6,047 nt of DNA, from contig JAUVEK010000083.1 of the NCBI GenBank assembly GCA_030594795.1, positions 1 to 6,047 of the forward strand. The letters run 5' to 3'. A program made the translations under genes and the position numbers. The DNA is from Candidatus Nanohalarchaeota archaeon (GTDB lineage: Archaea > EX4484-52 > B79-G9). The notes beneath the pieces are model-generated. The model had not been told where the DNA came from. It was given only the letters and a program-made list of their open reading frames with translations, and searched no databases. Positions 5,055 to 6,047 of the stretch are shown in pieces. How positions within the stretch are numbered: the first letter of the stretch is position 1; every line of letters starts with the position of its first letter.

Positions 5055-6047
5055 TTATTTTAATATGTCATCAATGGTGTCAAGAAGCTCTTTTATTTCT
5101 TCTGTTTGTATGTCGCCCATGTGCGCTATCCTGAATGTCTGCTCTTTGATTTTTCCGTAGCCGTTGGATATTGCATAGCCGCGCTCTCCAAGCTTCTGGT
5201 TCAGGTCTGCGACGGATATGTTTTTTGTGTTTGTGGCTGCTGTTAGTGTGTTTGATTCGTAGCCGGGTTCTGCGAAAAGTGCGAAATTTTGTTTTGTCCA
5301 GCCTCTTACTATATCTGCCATTTTTTTGTGGCGCGCGAAGCGGTTTTCAAGCCCTTCTTCCAGGATGTCGTCAAGCTGCTGGTCAAGTGCGTACATGTGG
5401 GAGATTGACGGGGTGTAGGGGGTCTGGTTTTTTTTGTAGGATTTCAGGAGGTCCAGAAAGTTGAAGTAATGGCCTTTGTTCTCTACTGTTTCTGCTTTTT
5501 CAAGGGCTTTTTTGCTTACTGAGCATACTGAAAAGCCGGGCGGGAGCGCCATCGCCTTCTGGACGCTGAGGAGGCATACGTCTATTCCCAACTTGTCTAC
5601 GTCTATTTTTGTGCCTGCAAATGAGCTTACTGCGTCTACCAGGAACTGGGTGCCCGGGTAGTCTTTCATGACTTCTGCAATGTCTTCTATCGGGTTCATT
5701 ACGCCTGTTGATGTTTCGTTGTGGGTGAATGTGACTGCGTCGTAAGTGTCGCTTTCCAGTTTTTCGCGAAGCATTTCGGGTTTTATTGCTTTTCCCCACT
5801 CCACTTCGATTGTGTCTGCCAGCTTGCCGTTTGCTGTGGTTATCTTGTGCCAGCGCTCTGAAAATGCGCCGCAGCAGAGGTTGAGGCATTTTGTGTCTGT
5901 GCAGTTCCTGACTGCTGCTTCCATGAGCCCTGTGGCTGAGGATGTTGAGAGGAATATGGTGTTTTTTGTGTACATGATCTTTTGCATCTTCGGGATGATG
6001 CCTGCAAAGAGCTGCTGGAATTCTTTGCTCCTGTGACCGATCATGGG
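5055..6047 (-). CDS. Class V PLP-dependent aminotransferase, alanine-glyoxylate/serine-pyruvate type (5' end outside window)
   Basis: The frame is open to the window edge. The first Met (6042-6044) belongs to the internal motif P-M-I-G-H-R-S that lies some 20-25 residues into this family, so the true start is outside. Numbered from that Met, visible hallmarks are TSSATGLMEAAV (33-44), GAFSERW (59-65), HNETSTGV (108-115), the PLP-contacting Asp137 in VDAVSS, Lys163 in SVQKAM as the probable Schiff-base lysine, TPSISHMYAL (211-220), EEGLENRFARH (229-239) and RIAHMG (305-310). All parts of the fold after the N-terminus are present. Members transaminate alanine, serine, aspartate or phosphoserine with keto acids. 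In Methanococcales a class V enzyme of this kind was reported to supply phosphoserine. With serA one gene away, a phosphoserine aminotransferase role is plausible, but sequence alone does not fix the substrate. Confidence 0.92.
   Translation of the reverse strand, partial: PMIGHRSKEFQQLFAGIIPKMQKIMYTKNTIFLSTSSATGLMEAAVRNCTDTKCLNLCCGAFSERWHKITTANGKLADTIEVEWGKAIKPEMLREKLESDTYDAVTFTHNETSTGVMNPIEDIAEVMKDYPGTQFLVDAVSSFAGTKIDVDKLGIDVCLLSVQKAMALPPGFSVCSVSKKALEKAETVENKGHYFNFLDLLKSYKKNQTPYTPSISHMYALDQQLDDILEEGLENRFARHKKMADIVRGWTKQNFALFAEPGYESNTLTAATNTKNISVADLNQKLGERGYAISNGYGKIKEQTFRIAHMGDIQTEEIKELLDTIDDILK

Noticed and set aside
5500..5889. 129-aa minus-strand reading, very Arg/His-rich
   Set aside because: It overlaps the PLP-binding core of the aminotransferase in another frame on the same strand; the aminotransferase motifs are intact.
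6042..6044. ATG as the start of the aminotransferase
   Set aside because: The residues after it (IGHRS) and the Pro codon before it match an internal family motif, so the gene continues past the window edge.

Overview
The window looks like chromosomal DNA of an archaeon. The evidence is: GGTGAT and GAGGTGA ribosome-binding sites that match the archaeal 16S tail, TATA-like boxes about 25 nt before likely start points, T-tract terminators, a membrane-anchored SlyD/FKBP-type prolyl isomerase whose outer domain has six N-glycosylation sequons, and a class V aminotransferase of the alanine-glyoxylate type beside a long-form serA. A DPANN-like or euryarchaeal host is plausible, but no gene here fixes the lineage. 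No tRNA, rRNA, CRISPR array or insertion sequence was seen, and no gene-free stretch exceeds about 170 bases.

Layout. Bases 1-261 hold the 3' end of a plus-strand gene for a charged, probably coiled-coil protein. Every other gene is on the minus strand, listed here in the order a minus-strand polymerase meets them. First is a class V PLP aminotransferase (5055-6047, 5' end outside the window). Next is a 430-residue protein with several helix-turn-helix-like segments and an internal 78-bp tandem duplication (3594-4886). Then come serA, D-3-phosphoglycerate dehydrogenase (1908-3491); a membrane-anchored FKBP-type peptidyl-prolyl isomerase (727-1770); and a 106-residue protein of unknown function (283-603) that converges on the plus-strand gene.

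How the genes fit together. SerA makes 3-phosphohydroxypyruvate. A class V aminotransferase of the type seen here can supply the next step, to phosphoserine, so the two may form a serine-biosynthesis pair; no phosphatase (serB) is visible. The multi-HTH gene lies between them. It has its own TATA-like box, follows a terminator-like hairpin, and is clearly more AT-rich than its neighbours in the 60-base samples I counted, so it looks like an insertion into the pair. The 106-aa gene is also AT-rich. A 14-bp sequence with one mismatch lies about 75 bp upstream of each of these two AT-rich genes, in opposite orientations relative to them.

The conserved enzymes are called with high confidence. The 106-aa and 430-aa proteins and the plus-strand fragment are not recognised as members of any named family, and their functions are left open.
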